NCBI RefSeq assembly: GCF_001715295.1
Contig: NZ_MDKB01000004.1
Span: 124,001-188,000 of the forward strand
Source of the DNA: Streptomyces griseus
GTDB taxonomy: Bacteria > Actinomycetota > Actinomycetes > Streptomycetales > Streptomycetaceae
Reading direction: 5' to 3'
Length of the DNA stretch: 64,000 bases
Shown here: piece after piece, positions 1 through 17,308 of the stretch
How the letters are laid out: the number at the start of each line of letters is the position of its first letter
How positions within the stretch are numbered: the first letter of the stretch is position 1
Translations under genes and position numbers: made by a program
Notes under the pieces: model-generated
What the model was told of the DNA's origin: nothing
The model's input: the letters and a program-made list of their open reading frames with translations, nothing else
The model's database searches: none

Positions 1-568
1 GTGGCCCCCGCGTTCTCGGCCGCCATGTGGTCGAGCATCACCTGGGCCAGCGACCGGCCGTCGGCGGCCGTGGCCCGCTGGACCTCGGCGCCCTCCGGAT
101 TCGAGGTGAGGGCGAGCACGAAGACCCCCGCGCCGGAGGCCGCGGCCGCGTCGAGCGCGGGACGCAGCGAGCCGAAGCCGAGGTACGGCGAGAGGGTGAC
201 CGCGTCGGAGAAGAGCGGCGAGTCCTGGTCGAGGTACGTGGCGGCGTACGCGCCCATCGTGGAGCCGATGTCTCCGCGCTTCGCGTCCATGAGCACCAGC
301 GCCCCGGCCGCGCGGGCCTCCTCGACCGCCTTCTCCAGGACCGCGACACCGCGCGAGCCGAACCGCTCGAAGAAGGCGGACTGCGGCTTGAGCACGGCGA
401 CCCGGTCGGCCAGCGCCTCGACGACGGTACGGGTGAAGCGCTCCAGGCCCGCGATGTCGTCGCCCAGGCCCCAGGACGTGAGCAGGGAGGCGTGGGGATC
501 GATGCCGACGCAGAGCGGTCCCCGGGTGTCCATGGCGTGGCGCAGGCGGGCGCCGAAGGGTGCGGGGG

Positions 569-572
<4 letters not shown>
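1..572 (-). CDS. pyrF: Orotidine 5'-phosphate decarboxylase, C-terminus cut by the window edge
   Basis: PyrF catalyses the last step of UMP synthesis, decarboxylation of OMP. The first 190 codons are visible; the family usually runs to about 280 residues, so the C-terminus lies outside the window. The GTG start overlaps the pyrD stop as GTGA, which marks translational coupling. The early motif CVGIDPH and the catalytic DAKRGDIG segment near residue 97 are both present and identify the longer (group 2) OMP decarboxylase type found in actinobacteria. It is the last visible gene of the pyr operon. Confidence 0.95.
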
Positions 573-1678
<1,106 letters not shown>

Positions 1679-1698
1679 CACAGGTGTCCTCATGGAGA

Positions 1699-1724
1699 GG
1701 GGGACACCGTTTCGGGTGTCCCCC
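1699..1724 (-). terminator. Hairpin between carB and pyrD
   Basis: A perfect 10-bp inverted repeat (GGGGGACACC / GGTGTCCCCC) with a 6-base loop sits in the 77-base gap between carB and pyrD, which is the only sizeable break in the distal pyr operon. No T-run follows it in the direction of transcription. It may be a partial terminator, an RNA-stabilising hairpin or a processing site that lowers pyrD-pyrF expression relative to carAB. Confidence 0.6.
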
Positions 1725-1755
1725 TGGGGGCGGCGCTGATCCGGACGGGAGGCCC

Positions 1756-5056
<3,301 letters not shown>

Positions 5057-5064
<8 letters not shown>

Positions 5065-6199
5065 GCGGGCCCTCCATCAGGGAAACGAAGCGGTCGAAGA
5101 GGTAGGCGGCGTCGTGCGGGCCGGCGGCCGCTTCGGGGTGGTACTGGACACTGAAGGCGGGCCGGTCGAGGAGCTGGAGGCCCTCGACGACCTGGTCGTT
5201 CAGGCAGACGTGGGAGACCTCGGCGCGGCCGTACTCGGTGTCGGAGATCCGGTCGAGGGGGGCGTCGACGGCGAAGCCGTGGTTGTGCGCGGTGATCTCG
5301 ACCTTGCCGGTCGTGCGGTCCTGCACGGGCTGGTTGATGCCGCGGTGGCCGTACTTCAGCTTGTACGTGCCGAATCCGAGGGCCCGGCCGAGGATCTGGT
5401 TGCCGAAGCAGATGCCGAAGAGCGGCGTTCCGCGCTCCAGGACTCCGCGCATCAGGGAGACCGGGTGGTCGGCGGTGGAGGGGTCGCCGGGGCCGTTGGA
5501 GAAGAAGACCCCGTCGGGCGCGACCGCGTACACCTCGTCGAGTGTGGCGGTGGCGGGCAGGACGTGTACCTCGATGCCGCGCTCGGCCATGCGGTGCGGG
5601 GTCATGCCCTTGATGCCGAGGTCGATCGCGGCGACGGTGAACTTCTTGGTGCCGGCCGCGGGGACGACGTACGCCTCCTCGGTGGCTACCTCGGCCGCCA
5701 GGTCGGCGCCGCTCATCTCGGGGGCCTGGCGCACCTTGGCGAGCAGCACACCCTCGTCCTGGACGGCGTCGCCGGAGAAGATGCCGACGCGCATGGCGCC
5801 GCGCTCGCGCAGGTGCCGGGTGAGCGCGCGGGTGTCGATGCCGCTGATGCCGACGACGCCCTGTGCGGTGAGCTCCTCGTCCAGCGAGCGCCGGGAGCGC
5901 CAGTTGGAAGGGGTGCGGGCGGGGTCGCGTACGACGTATCCGGAGACCCAGATGCGCTTCGACTCGGGGTCCTCGTCGTTCACGCCGGTGTTGCCGACGT
6001 GCGGGGCGGTCATCACGACGACCTGGCGGTGGTAGGAGGGATCGGTCAGCGTCTCCTGGTAGCCGGTCATGCCGGTGGAGAACACCGCCTCGCCGAAGGT
6101 CTCCCCCACGGCCCCGTAGGCGCGGCCGCGGAAGGAGCGGCCGTCCTCCAGGACGAGTACGGCGGGAGCTTTGCCGGCTCCCCGGGTGGAGATCGTCAT
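5057..6199 (-). CDS. carA: Carbamoyl-phosphate synthase small (glutaminase) subunit
   Basis: A 380-residue glutamine amidotransferase subunit that releases ammonia for CarB. The N-terminal CPSase small-chain domain begins at the ATG (MTISTRGAG) and is followed by a class I glutaminase domain. The nucleophile motif [10 protein letters not shown] and the HPE of the catalytic triad ([10 protein letters not shown]) are visible. The ATG overlaps the upstream stop as ATGA. The reading frame stays open far upstream, but the homologous CarA core begins here and the overlap supports the start. Confidence 0.97.
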
Positions 6200-6783
6200 C
6201 GTGCGGTGCCTTCCGTAGTGCTGGTGAGGTGGTTGACGGCGTCGACCCAGGCCGGGTGCTCGGCCGCGTGGTCGGAGCGGAAACCGGAGTCGATCAGCTG
6301 GTCGCCGTGGGCCCAGGTGATGACCAAAAGGCCGCCCTCGGGGAGGACCTTCCCGGCGAGCGCGGTGTCGAGCCGGGCCTCGCGCAGGGCGGCGGCCGGC
6401 ACGAAGAAGTCGGCGGCTCCGGGGCGTACGACGTCCAGGCCCTGCTCGGTGAGGGTCAGCTCGACCCGGCTGCGGGTGCCGAGGCCGTGGGCGACGATGC
6501 GGTCGAGCCACTGCCCCGCGGTGGTCGAGGCGTGGTAGCGGCCGGTGAGGGTCAGCAGCGGCGTGCCGTCCGCGTAGCCGGGCGGAGTGGCTGCGAGCTC
6601 CGGCAGATCGGACTGGAGACGCGCCCGCCACTTCCATCCCTGGCGCATCAGCCAGTAGACGAAGGCGATGAGAACGAGCAGTCCGACGACCCAGCTGATG
6701 CGGGCCGACCAGTCGGTCACGTCGGCCGACTTCTGTTCGGCGGCCAGCTGGTACAGCTGATGGCTGGGGATGAGTGTTGTCAC
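6196..6783 (-). CDS. PH-like-domain membrane protein within the pyr operon
   Basis: A 195-residue protein with one transmembrane segment ([18 protein letters not shown], about residues 30-48) followed by a soluble domain of about 140 residues. The domain resembles the bacterial PH-like family often encoded between pyrC and carA in actinobacteria, including the equivalent position in mycobacteria (Rv1382). The GTG start overlaps the pyrC stop (GTGA) and its stop overlaps the carA start (ATGA), so it is co-translated with pyrimidine enzymes. No catalytic motif is apparent, and its role is unknown. A membrane anchor or regulator for the pathway would be a guess. Confidence 0.8.
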   Translation of the reverse strand: MTTLIPSHQLYQLAAEQKSADVTDWSARISWVVGLLVLIAFVYWLMRQGWKWRARLQSDLPELAATPPGYADGTPLLTLTGRYHASTTAGQWLDRIVAHGLGTRSRVELTLTEQGLDVVRPGAADFFVPAAALREARLDTALAGKVLPEGGLLVITWAHGDQLIDSGFRSDHAAEHPAWVDAVNHLTSTTEGTAR

Positions 6784-8066
6784 GCGAGCTTCCCGTCGAC
6801 GACCGTGGCACGGCCCCGCAGGAAGGTGTGGGTCACTCGGCCCGGCAGCTCGCGGCCCTCGTAGGGAGAGTTGCGGCTGCGCGAGGCGAAGCCCGCGGGG
6901 TCCACCGTCCCACGGTATGCCGGATCGACCAGGGTGAGGTTGGCGGGCTCGCCCGCCGAGACGGGCCGGCCGTGTCCGTCGAGCCTGCCGATGGCCGCGG
7001 GGCGTGCCGACATCCGGTCGGCGACCCCGGCCCAGTCGAGGAGACCGGTGTCCACCATCGTCTGCTGGACCACGGAGAGCGCGGTCTCCAGGCCCACCAT
7101 GCCCATGGCGGCGGCGGCCCACTCGCAGTCCTTGTCCTCGTGCGGGTGCGGGGCGTGGTCGGTGGCGACGCAGTCGATCGTGCCGTCGGCGAGCGCCTCG
7201 CGCAGGGCCATGACGTCGGCCTCGGTGCGCAGCGGCGGGTTCACCTTGTAGACGGGGTTGTAGGACCGCACGAGCTCGTCCGTGAGCAGCAGGTGGTGCG
7301 GGGTGACCTCGGCGGTGACGTTCCAGCCCTTGGACTTCGCCCAGCGGACGATCTCCACGGAGCCGGCGGTCGACAGGTGGCAGATGTGCACCCGCGAGCC
7401 CACGTGGGCGGCGAGCAGCACATCGCGGGCGATGATCGACTCCTCGGCGACGGCGGGCCAGCCTCCGAGACCGAGTTCGGCCGAGACGACGCCCTCGTTC
7501 ATCTGGGCGCCCTCGGTGAGCCGGGGCTCCTGGGCGTGCTGGGCGACGACGCCGTCGAAGGCCTTCACGTACTCCAGCGCCCGGCGCATGATCACGGCGT
7601 CGTCGACGCACTTGCCGTCGTCGGAGAAGACCTTCACCCCGGCGGCGGAGTCGTGCATGGCGCCGAGCTCGGCGAGCTGCTTGCCCTCCAGACCGACGGT
7701 CACGGCGCCGACGGGCTGCACGTCGCAGTAGCCGGACTCCCTGCCGAGCCGCCAGACCTGCTCGACGACGCCGGCGGTGTCGGCGACGGGGAAGGTGTTG
7801 GCCATGGCGTGCACGGCGGTGAAGCCGCCGACCGCCGCGGCCCTGGTGCCGGTGAGGACGGTCTCGGAGTCCTCGCGGCCGGGCTCGCGCAGGTGGGTGT
7901 GGAGGTCGACGAGACCGGGCAGCAGGATCCGGCCCTCCGCCTCGATCACGGTGGCGTCGCCGGCGTCGAGGGACGGCGCGACGCGCGCGATGGTCTCCCC
8001 GTCGATGAGGACGTCCTGCGGCTCGCCGCCGAGGACCTTCGCGCCGCGGATCAGGGTCTTGCTCAT
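6780..8066 (-). CDS. pyrC: Dihydroorotase
   Basis: A 428-residue class I dihydroorotase, which cyclises carbamoyl aspartate to dihydroorotate. It is an amidohydrolase-fold metalloenzyme. The metal-binding [10 protein letters not shown] motif lies at residues 54-63, and the later [10 protein letters not shown] and CVATDHAPH segments supply further metal and substrate contacts. The length fits the class. It starts at an ATG overlapping the pyrB stop (ATGA) and ends in overlap with the PH-like gene. Confidence 0.97.
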   Translation of the reverse strand: MSKTLIRGAKVLGGEPQDVLIDGETIARVAPSLDAGDATVIEAEGRILLPGLVDLHTHLREPGREDSETVLTGTRAAAVGGFTAVHAMANTFPVADTAGVVEQVWRLGRESGYCDVQPVGAVTVGLEGKQLAELGAMHDSAAGVKVFSDDGKCVDDAVIMRRALEYVKAFDGVVAQHAQEPRLTEGAQMNEGVVSAELGLGGWPAVAEESIIARDVLLAAHVGSRVHICHLSTAGSVEIVRWAKSKGWNVTAEVTPHHLLLTDELVRSYNPVYKVNPPLRTEADVMALREALADGTIDCVATDHAPHPHEDKDCEWAAAAMGMVGLETALSVVQQTMVDTGLLDWAGVADRMSARPAAIGRLDGHGRPVSAGEPANLTLVDPAYRGTVDPAGFASRSRNSPYEGRELPGRVTHTFLRGRATVVDGKLA

Positions 8067-9082
8067 GCGTTGTTCTCCTCGGTACGGGCGGCGGCGGACG
8101 GCAGGGCGGTCTCGGAGCCGCCCAGCAGCAGGTACAGGACGGCCATGCGGGTGGAGACGCCGTTCGCCACCTGCTCGACGGCGGTGCAGCGGTCGGAGTC
8201 GGCGACCTGGGCGGTGATCTCCATGCCGCGGACCATGGGCCCGGGGTGCATCACGATGGCGTGCCCGGGCATCTTCGCCATGCGCTCGCCGTCCAGCCCG
8301 TAGCGGCGGGAGTACTCGCGCTCGGTCGGGAAGTAGGCGGCGTTCATCCGTTCGCGCTGCACCCGGAGCATCATCACGGCGTCGGACTTCGGCAGCACGG
8401 CGTCCAGGCTGTAGCTGACCTCACAGGGCCACCGGTCGACGCCGACGGGCACGAGGGTCGGCGGGGCCACCAGGGTGACGTGCGCGCCGAGCGTGGCCAG
8501 CAGGTGGACGTTGGAGCGGGCCACCCGGCTGTGCAGGATGTCGCCGACGATCGTGATGCGGCGGCCCTCGAGGTCCCGGCCGAGCCCGGCGTCGGCCCCG
8601 ACGAGCCTGCGGCGCATGGTGAAGGCGTCCAGCAGGGCCTGGGTCGGGTGCTCGTGCGTGCCGTCACCGGCGTTGACGACCGCGCTGTCGATCCAGCCCG
8701 AGGTCGCCAGGCGGTAGGGGGCTCCGGAAGCGCCGTGCCGGATGACGACGGCGTCGGCGCCCATCGCCTCCAGGGTGAGGGCGGTGTCCTTGAGCGACTC
8801 GCCCTTGGAGACGGAGGAGCCCTTCGCCGAGAAGTTGATGACGTCGGCGGAGAGGCGCTTGGCGGCGGCCTCGAAGGAGATACGGGTCCGGGTCGAGTCC
8901 TCGAAGAAGAGGTTGACGACGGTACGGCCGCGCAGGGTGGGAAGCTTCTTGATCGGCCGGTCCGCGACCCGGGCCATCTCCTCGGCGGTGTCGAGGATCA
9001 GGACGGCGTCGTCGCGGGTGAGGTCTGCGGCCGAGATGAGGTGACGGGGGGTCCGGGGGTTACCCCCGGGAGGACACAGCAT
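8063..9082 (-). CDS. pyrB: Aspartate carbamoyltransferase catalytic subunit
   Basis: A 339-residue aspartate transcarbamylase catalytic chain that condenses carbamoyl phosphate with aspartate. The carbamoyl-phosphate loop FFEDSTRTR spans residues 59-67, [10 protein letters not shown] is present, and [11 protein letters not shown] lies near the C-terminus. No pyrI regulatory chain is nearby. The ATG at 9082 has a GGAGA six bases upstream. The first 12 or so residues (Met-Leu-Cys-Pro-Pro-Gly-Gly-Asn-Pro...) are an unusual extension encoded by a GC palindrome before the conserved RHLISAADL. No in-frame alternative start is available between the two. Confidence 0.96.
   Translation of the reverse strand: MLCPPGGNPRTPRHLISAADLTRDDAVLILDTAEEMARVADRPIKKLPTLRGRTVVNLFFEDSTRTRISFEAAAKRLSADVINFSAKGSSVSKGESLKDTALTLEAMGADAVVIRHGASGAPYRLATSGWIDSAVVNAGDGTHEHPTQALLDAFTMRRRLVGADAGLGRDLEGRRITIVGDILHSRVARSNVHLLATLGAHVTLVAPPTLVPVGVDRWPCEVSYSLDAVLPKSDAVMMLRVQRERMNAAYFPTEREYSRRYGLDGERMAKMPGHAIVMHPGPMVRGMEITAQVADSDRCTAVEQVANGVSTRMAVLYLLLGGSETALPSAAARTEENNA
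9053..9069 (-). repeat. Small palindrome inside the first codons of pyrB
   Basis: CCGGGGG-TTA-CCCCCGG forms a 7-bp, 3-base-loop hairpin over roughly codons 5-10 of pyrB. It encodes the Pro/Gly-rich N-terminal extension. Position and strength would let it affect ribosome entry. Confidence 0.6.
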
Positions 9083-9131
9083 CTGGGGTCTCCGTGGATG
9101 GTGGAGGAATCAGGCATACGGGCGTGCGGAA

Positions 9132-9165
9132 GCCGCCGTACGGCCGGTGCGGCGTACGGGGCGGC
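9132..9165 (-). promoter_or_regulatory. Hairpin between pyrR and pyrB
   Basis: GCCGCCGTACG (9132-9142) pairs with CGTACG-GG-GCGGC (9153-9165), leaving two bulged bases and a 10-base loop. It starts within 3 bases of the pyrR stop codon in the 85-base pyrR-pyrB gap, the only sizeable gap in the proximal operon. It could be an attenuator or a segmental-stability hairpin separating the regulator from the enzymes. No T-run follows it. Confidence 0.5.
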
Positions 9166-9167
9166 AG

Positions 9168-9786
<619 letters not shown>

Positions 9787-9787
9787 G

Positions 9788-9815
9788 ACGTTAAAGGACG
9801 TCGGATTTGCGTCAT
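9788..9815 (-). promoter_or_regulatory. Probable pyr operon promoter
   Basis: On the minus strand a -35-like ATGACG (9810-9815) and a -10-like TAACGT (9788-9793) are separated by 16 bp. Transcription would begin at about 9780-9785, putting the PyrR loop at the extreme 5' end of a leader of roughly 30-35 bases. Confidence 0.5.
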
Positions 9816-9883
9816 CCACGGTACCAGGGCGTGTGCGGACCCATGGCGGCGCCCCGGGGAAGGTGCAGTCCGGACCTTTCCGC

Positions 9884-9926
9884 TTGACGCAGACAGGTAA
9901 CGCTGCGTAACCTCACAGTGAGTTAC
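9884..9926 (+). promoter_or_regulatory. bldD promoter with overlapping BldD-type palindrome
   Basis: TTGACG (9884-9889) and TAACCT (9908-9913), 18 bp apart, form a good vegetative promoter. The -10 region lies inside a near-perfect palindrome at 9907-9926 (GTAACCTCAC-A-GTGAGTTAC, one extra base in the left arm). This resembles the BldD box, and BldD is known to repress its own gene in S. coelicolor. Confidence 0.8.
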
Positions 9927-9975
9927 CAGCCACGCGGCTGAGCCGCAAGAAATGTTCCAGCGTCCGGGGAGCCTT

Positions 9976-10476
9976 ATGTCCAGCGAATACGCAAAGCAGC
10001 TCGGGGCCAAGCTCCGCGCCATCCGCACCCAGCAGGGCCTTTCCCTCCACGGCGTGGAGGAGAAGTCCCAGGGCCGCTGGAAGGCCGTCGTGGTCGGTTC
10101 GTACGAGCGCGGCGACCGCGCCGTGACCGTGCAGCGCCTCGCCGAGCTGGCGGACTTCTACGGCGTCCCGGTGCAGGAGCTCCTGCCCGGCACGACGCCC
10201 GGCGGTGCCGCCGAGCCCCCGCCGAAGCTCGTCCTGGACCTGGAGCGCCTCGCCCACGTCCCGCCGGAGAAGGCCGGACCGCTGCAGCGTTACGCGGCGA
10301 CGATCCAGAGCCAGCGCGGTGACTACAACGGCAAGGTGCTGTCGATCCGCCAGGACGACCTGCGCACCCTGGCCGTGATCTACGACCAGTCGCCGTCCGT
10401 CCTCACCGAGCAGCTGATCAGCTGGGGCGTGCTGGACGCCGACGCGCGTCGCGCGGTGGCCCACGACGAGGGCTGA
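9976..10476 (+). CDS. bldD: BldD, c-di-GMP-responsive developmental master regulator
   Basis: A 166-residue BldD. In Streptomyces the protein dimerises around a c-di-GMP tetramer and represses sporulation genes during vegetative growth. The N-terminal helix-turn-helix (about residues 7-65, KLRAIRTQQGLSLHGVEEKS) is followed by the C-terminal effector domain. The bipartite c-di-GMP signature RGD-X8-RQDD is complete at R114-D116 and R125-D128. A GGGGAG lies 4 bases before the ATG at 9976. It is monocistronic, followed by a strong terminator, and divergent from the pyr operon. Confidence 0.98.
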   Translation: MSSEYAKQLGAKLRAIRTQQGLSLHGVEEKSQGRWKAVVVGSYERGDRAVTVQRLAELADFYGVPVQELLPGTTPGGAAEPPPKLVLDLERLAHVPPEKAGPLQRYAATIQSQRGDYNGKVLSIRQDDLRTLAVIYDQSPSVLTEQLISWGVLDADARRAVAHDEG

Positions 10477-10497
10477 TCCGCCCCCGCAGAAACGTAC

Positions 10498-10538
10498 CGC
10501 CGGGTGGGCGGGGTCCCTGGGACCCCGCCCACCCGGCG
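10498..10538 (+). terminator. bldD terminator
   Basis: Two 20-base arms (10498-10517 and 10519-10538) are perfectly complementary, and TTTCGCTTCT follows on the plus strand. The hairpin lies 22 bases after the bldD stop. Confidence 0.9.
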
Positions 10539-10600
10539 TTTCGCTTCTCCGGGCCCGGCCGCGCTTCCTCCGCCGGGCACCATGTCCGCGCCGGCACGCC

Positions 10601-10635
10601 GAAGGGCCCACGGTCCTGGCGACCGTGGGCCCTTC
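10601..10635 (-). terminator. nusB-efp terminator (convergent with bldD)
   Basis: A 15-bp perfect stem (GAAGGGCCCACGGTC and its complement) with loop CTGGC lies 21 bases beyond the nusB stop in the minus direction. Confidence 0.8.
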
Positions 10636-10656
10636 CTTCGGCTGAACGCGCCGCCG

Positions 10657-11088
10657 CTACTGCTCCCGGCGGAGATTCGGCTTGAGGTCCTTGAAGCGGG
10701 CCAGCAGGCCGTTCACGAAGGACGGGGAGTCGTCCGTGGAGAACTCCTTGGCGAGCTGGACCGCCTCGTCGATCACCACGGCGTCCGGCGTGGAGTCCAC
10801 CCAGATCAGCTCGTAGGCCCCGAGCCGCAGGATGCTCCGGTCGACGACCGGCATGCGGTCGATCTCCCAGTCCACGGCGTAGGTGACGATGAGGTCGTCG
10901 ATGCGGTCCGCGTACTGCGCGTACCCCTCGACGAGCTCCATGGTGAATTCGCCGACCGGGGGCTGGCGGTCGTCGGTCCGCGAGAGCCGTACCCAGTCCG
11001 CGAGGACCGTCTGCACGGACTCACCGCGCTGGTCGGCCTCGAAGAGGATCTGGAAGGCGCGTTTGCGGGCCTTGTTCCGGGCAGCCAC
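10657..11088 (-). CDS. nusB: Transcription antitermination factor NusB
   Basis: A 143-residue all-helical NusB, which binds boxA RNA with S10 (NusE) and supports antitermination of rRNA transcription. It begins VAARNKARKRAFQILFEAD, the usual NusB N-terminus, and keeps the C-terminal VVIDEAVQLAKEFSTDDSP and FVNGLLARF segments. The GTG at 11088 lies 2 bases after the efp stop, so the two are coupled. The efp-nusB pairing is common in actinobacteria. Confidence 0.96.
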   Translation of the reverse strand: MAARNKARKRAFQILFEADQRGESVQTVLADWVRLSRTDDRQPPVGEFTMELVEGYAQYADRIDDLIVTYAVDWEIDRMPVVDRSILRLGAYELIWVDSTPDAVVIDEAVQLAKEFSTDDSPSFVNGLLARFKDLKPNLRREQ

Positions 11089-11090
11089 GG

Positions 11091-11657
11091 TTAGCTGTTC
11101 ACCCGGCCGAGGTAGTCGCCCGTACGGGTGTCGACCTTGATCTTCTCGCCGGTGGTGATGAAGAGCGGGACACCGATCTCGTAGCCGGTCTCCAGGGTGG
11201 CGGGCTTGGTGCCACCGGTGGAGCGGTCGCCCTGGACGCCCGGGTCCGTGTGCTGGACCGTCAGCTCGACAGCCGCGGGCAGCTCGACGTAGAGCACCTC
11301 GCCCTCGTGCTGGGCGACGGAGGCGGTGAAGCCCTCGATCAGGAAGTTGGCAGCGTCGCCGACGGCCTTGCGGTCGACCATGAGCTGGTCGTACGTGTCC
11401 ATGTCCATGAAGACGAAGTACTCGCCGTCCATGTACGAGAACTGCATGTCCCGGCGGTCGATGGTGGCCGTTTCGACCTTCACGCCGGCGTTGAACGTCT
11501 TGTCGACGACCTTGCCGGAGAGCACGTTCTTGAGCTTGGTGCGCACGAAGGCGGGGCCCTTGCCGGGCTTGACGTGCTGGAACTCGACGACGGACCAGAG
11601 CTGGCCTCCGTCGAGCTTGAGCACCAGGCCGTTCTTGAGGTCGTTCGTGGAAGCCAC
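11091..11657 (-). CDS. efp: Translation elongation factor P
   Basis: A 188-residue EF-P that rescues ribosomes stalled at polyproline stretches. Several proteins in this window, such as the P-loop protein just downstream and MltG, contain such stretches. The three-domain fold is indicated by the KOW-like N-terminus, and the tip loop KPGKGPAF places Lys33 at the position that enters the peptidyl-transferase centre. The C-terminal signature is [17 protein letters not shown]. The PGKGP loop is typical of actinobacteria, where the lysine is thought to act unmodified. Confidence 0.97.
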   Translation of the reverse strand: MASTNDLKNGLVLKLDGGQLWSVVEFQHVKPGKGPAFVRTKLKNVLSGKVVDKTFNAGVKVETATIDRRDMQFSYMDGEYFVFMDMDTYDQLMVDRKAVGDAANFLIEGFTASVAQHEGEVLYVELPAAVELTVQHTDPGVQGDRSTGGTKPATLETGYEIGVPLFITTGEKIKVDTRTGDYLGRVNS

Positions 11658-11731
11658 GGTTGCGGAATCTCCTGGACTGAAGCTGGTGGACGACCGAGGA
11701 TGCGCGCCGGAGTCTCCGCGAAGGGGTTCTC

Positions 11732-12838
11732 CTAGAGCGCGAGCAGCTCCTTGGTCGTAATGGTGAGTAGCTCGGGGCCGCCGTCCGCCTCGGGGCGTAC
11801 GACGAGCGTGTCATCGATCCGGACACCGCCCCGGCCCGGGAGGTGGACCCCCGGTTCGACGGTGACCGGCACGCAAGCGTCCAGTTTACCCATGGCTGTC
11901 GGTGCCAACTGCGGGTCCTCGTCGATTTCCAGTCCGACACCGTGCCCGGTGCAGAGCTGGAGGCCGTCCGCGTGGCCCGCGGAGTCGAGGAGGTGACGGA
12001 CCGCGCGGTCCACCTGACGGTAGGCCGCGCCCGGCACGAGAGCTTCCCGTCCGGCCCGCTGAGCGGCGAAAACGAGGTCGTACAGCTCGATCTGCCAGTC
12101 GGCGGGAGCGGTGCCGATGACGAACGTCCGGCCGATCTCGCACCGGTAGCCGCGGTAGTTCGCACCCAGGCAGACGGAGAGGAAATCCCCCTCCTCCACC
12201 CTCCGGTCCGAGGGCCTGTGACGGCCCTGGCCCGAATTCGGGCCGGTCCCCACGGAGGTGGGGAAGGCGGGGCCGTCGGCACCGTGGTCCACGAGGCGGC
12301 GCTCCAGCTCCAGGGCGAGATGGCGTTCGGTACGGCCCACGAGGATCGATTCCAGGAGTTCGCCGAGGGCATGGTCGGTGATCTCGGCGGCGATCCGCAG
12401 ACAGGCGATCTCCTCCTCGTCCTTGACGACCCGCAGCTGCTCCACCGTGGATCCGAGGTCGGCCAGGCGCAGGTGGGGCGCGACGGAGCACATGGCGCGG
12501 TGGCGGGAGACCGTCAGGTCGTGCTCCTCGACGGCGAGGGAGCCCGCGTCCAGCGAGGCCGCCAGGCCGGCGGCGGCGACGACGGGGTCGCCGCCGGGTT
12601 CAGGCAGGACCGTCAGCCGGAGCCGCTCGTCGGGGTGCCCGGAGGCGGGGTCGCCGCCCGGCACCCGGGGGCAGAGCAGGACGTCCTCGCCGGGGCCGAG
12701 CAGCAGCACGGCGCCGGGCGGGGCCCCGCCCGCGAGATAGCGGACATTGGCGGGGCGGGAGACCAGGGCGGCCGCGGAACCGGCGGCGGCGTACCGGTCA
12801 CGCAGCAGCCCGCGTCGTACGGCGAACACCTCTGACAT
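11732..12838 (-). CDS. M24-fold (Xaa-Pro aminopeptidase-like) protein with altered metal ligands
   Basis: A 368-residue protein with an N-terminal creatinase-like domain and a C-terminal pita-bread (M24) domain, in the place where pepQ lies next to efp in other actinobacteria. The landmark segments [24 protein letters not shown] and VEPGVHLPG are present. The canonical metal ligands are mostly changed: the first Asp is Cys ([11 protein letters not shown]), the second Asp is Glu (RCEIGRTF), the last Glu is Asp (RIDDTLVV), and only the His and one Glu remain. It may use a different metal or be non-hydrolytic, as creatinase-type relatives are. No clear Shine-Dalgarno precedes the ATG. Confidence 0.85.
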   Translation of the reverse strand: MSEVFAVRRGLLRDRYAAAGSAAALVSRPANVRYLAGGAPPGAVLLLGPGEDVLLCPRVPGGDPASGHPDERLRLTVLPEPGGDPVVAAAGLAASLDAGSLAVEEHDLTVSRHRAMCSVAPHLRLADLGSTVEQLRVVKDEEEIACLRIAAEITDHALGELLESILVGRTERHLALELERRLVDHGADGPAFPTSVGTGPNSGQGRHRPSDRRVEEGDFLSVCLGANYRGYRCEIGRTFVIGTAPADWQIELYDLVFAAQRAGREALVPGAAYRQVDRAVRHLLDSAGHADGLQLCTGHGVGLEIDEDPQLAPTAMGKLDACVPVTVEPGVHLPGRGGVRIDDTLVVRPEADGGPELLTITTKELLAL

Positions 12839-12917
12839 GTTCTCGAGCCTACGAGCGGGGGCGGCGGCTTGCCCGGTCAGCGCATCCGACCGGGGGCCCG
12901 CACCCCCGCGCCCGCCG

Positions 12918-13778
12918 CTACCAGGCCGGGGGGCTGGCCAGGGAACGGGCCAGGACGTCGTCCAGGACCCGGGCGGTCGTCTCCACGTCGAAGGAGGAGT
13001 TGTCGATGATGGGGAGCCCGGAGCCGTACCAGCCGGCCATCCGGCCGTGGATCCGGGCGACCTCCTCGTCGGAGAGGCGGCGGTTGCCGCTGCGGGCGGC
13101 GTTGCGCTCCAGGACGACCTCCAGGCCGGGCAGCAGGACGACGGGCAGCAGGCCGGGGCCCACATGGCGTTTCCAGCCGCCGAGACCGACGACGGGACGG
13201 TCCGGGAAGACCGCGTCGTCGAGGATGCAGGAGATGCCGTTGGCCAGGAAGTTGCGGGCGGCGAATCCGCAGGTGCGGCGGGCCAGGCGGTACTGGGCCT
13301 CGGAGTGGTCGTTCCACCCGGCCTGCGGGTCGGCGAAGCCGGAGCAGACCCATTCGCGGACGTCGTCGAGCGAGACGTGCGCGGTGGGGACGCGGCGGCG
13401 GCCCGCCCAGAGCTTGGCGACCGTCGTCTTGCCCGCTCCGGCGGGGCCGATCAGGAGCACGGCGAGGGTCGCCGCGCCGGTGCCCGCCTCGGCGGGCGGC
13501 GCGGGCAGCGGTACGGGACCGCCGGGCGGGAGCTGGATGTGCCCGGTCGTCTCCCGCGACGGCGGGACGGGCGCGTGCAGGGGCGCTCCCGGGACGGGAC
13601 CCTGCGGTCCGGGCGGGACCGGCGGCGGGCCGGACGGGGGCCGGTCCTGGGGCGCGGGAGGTATCGGGGGCGGCGGCCCCGGCGGACCGGGGTGGCCGGG
13701 GTGCTGGGCCTGGTGCGTCCACGGCCCGTTACCGGGACCGTGGGGTGGCGGCAGCGGGGCCCCCACTGCGTGCTGCAT
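12918..13778 (-). CDS. P-loop ATP-binding, kinase-like protein with proline-rich N-terminus
   Basis: A 286-residue protein. Its first 100 or so residues are mostly Pro/Gly/His, low-complexity and probably disordered. A P-loop NTPase domain follows, with Walker A GPAGAGKTT at about residues 111-119 and a Walker-B-like LDD (SLDDVREWV). The compact size suggests an AAA_33/polynucleotide-kinase-type small-molecule or nucleic-acid kinase, but the substrate cannot be read from sequence. The ATG at 13778 has a GGAG 9 bases upstream; an in-frame TTG at 13826 is the alternative. It sits between the efp group and aroQ, and its many Pro-Pro pairs should make its translation EF-P dependent. Confidence 0.75.
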   Translation of the reverse strand: MQHAVGAPLPPPHGPGNGPWTHQAQHPGHPGPPGPPPPIPPAPQDRPPSGPPPVPPGPQGPVPGAPLHAPVPPSRETTGHIQLPPGGPVPLPAPPAEAGTGAATLAVLLIGPAGAGKTTVAKLWAGRRRVPTAHVSLDDVREWVCSGFADPQAGWNDHSEAQYRLARRTCGFAARNFLANGISCILDDAVFPDRPVVGLGGWKRHVGPGLLPVVLLPGLEVVLERNAARSGNRRLSDEEVARIHGRMAGWYGSGLPIIDNSSFDVETTARVLDDVLARSLASPPAW

Positions 13779-13885
13779 CCGGTGCCACTCCGTCTCGTAC
13801 AGGCAACTGGCGCTGGTCGACGGCAACCGTACCTTCCCCGGCCGCCGTGCGGTGAACGGCCGGGGAGGGCACGAAGTGCCTGGTT

Positions 13886-17153
<3,268 letters not shown>

Positions 17154-17308
17154 CGGTGCTCCTCATGCTCGCGCCTGAAAATCCAACGGCGCGACCGGGT
17201 GCGCGGCCCTGGCCCGCCACCTCCGATCCTCCCACGCCCGGGGGGACGAATCGGCCGACGGTCCAGCAGACGGACGGTTCGGCGTGCGCCCGGACCCGGT
17301 GGACGGCC

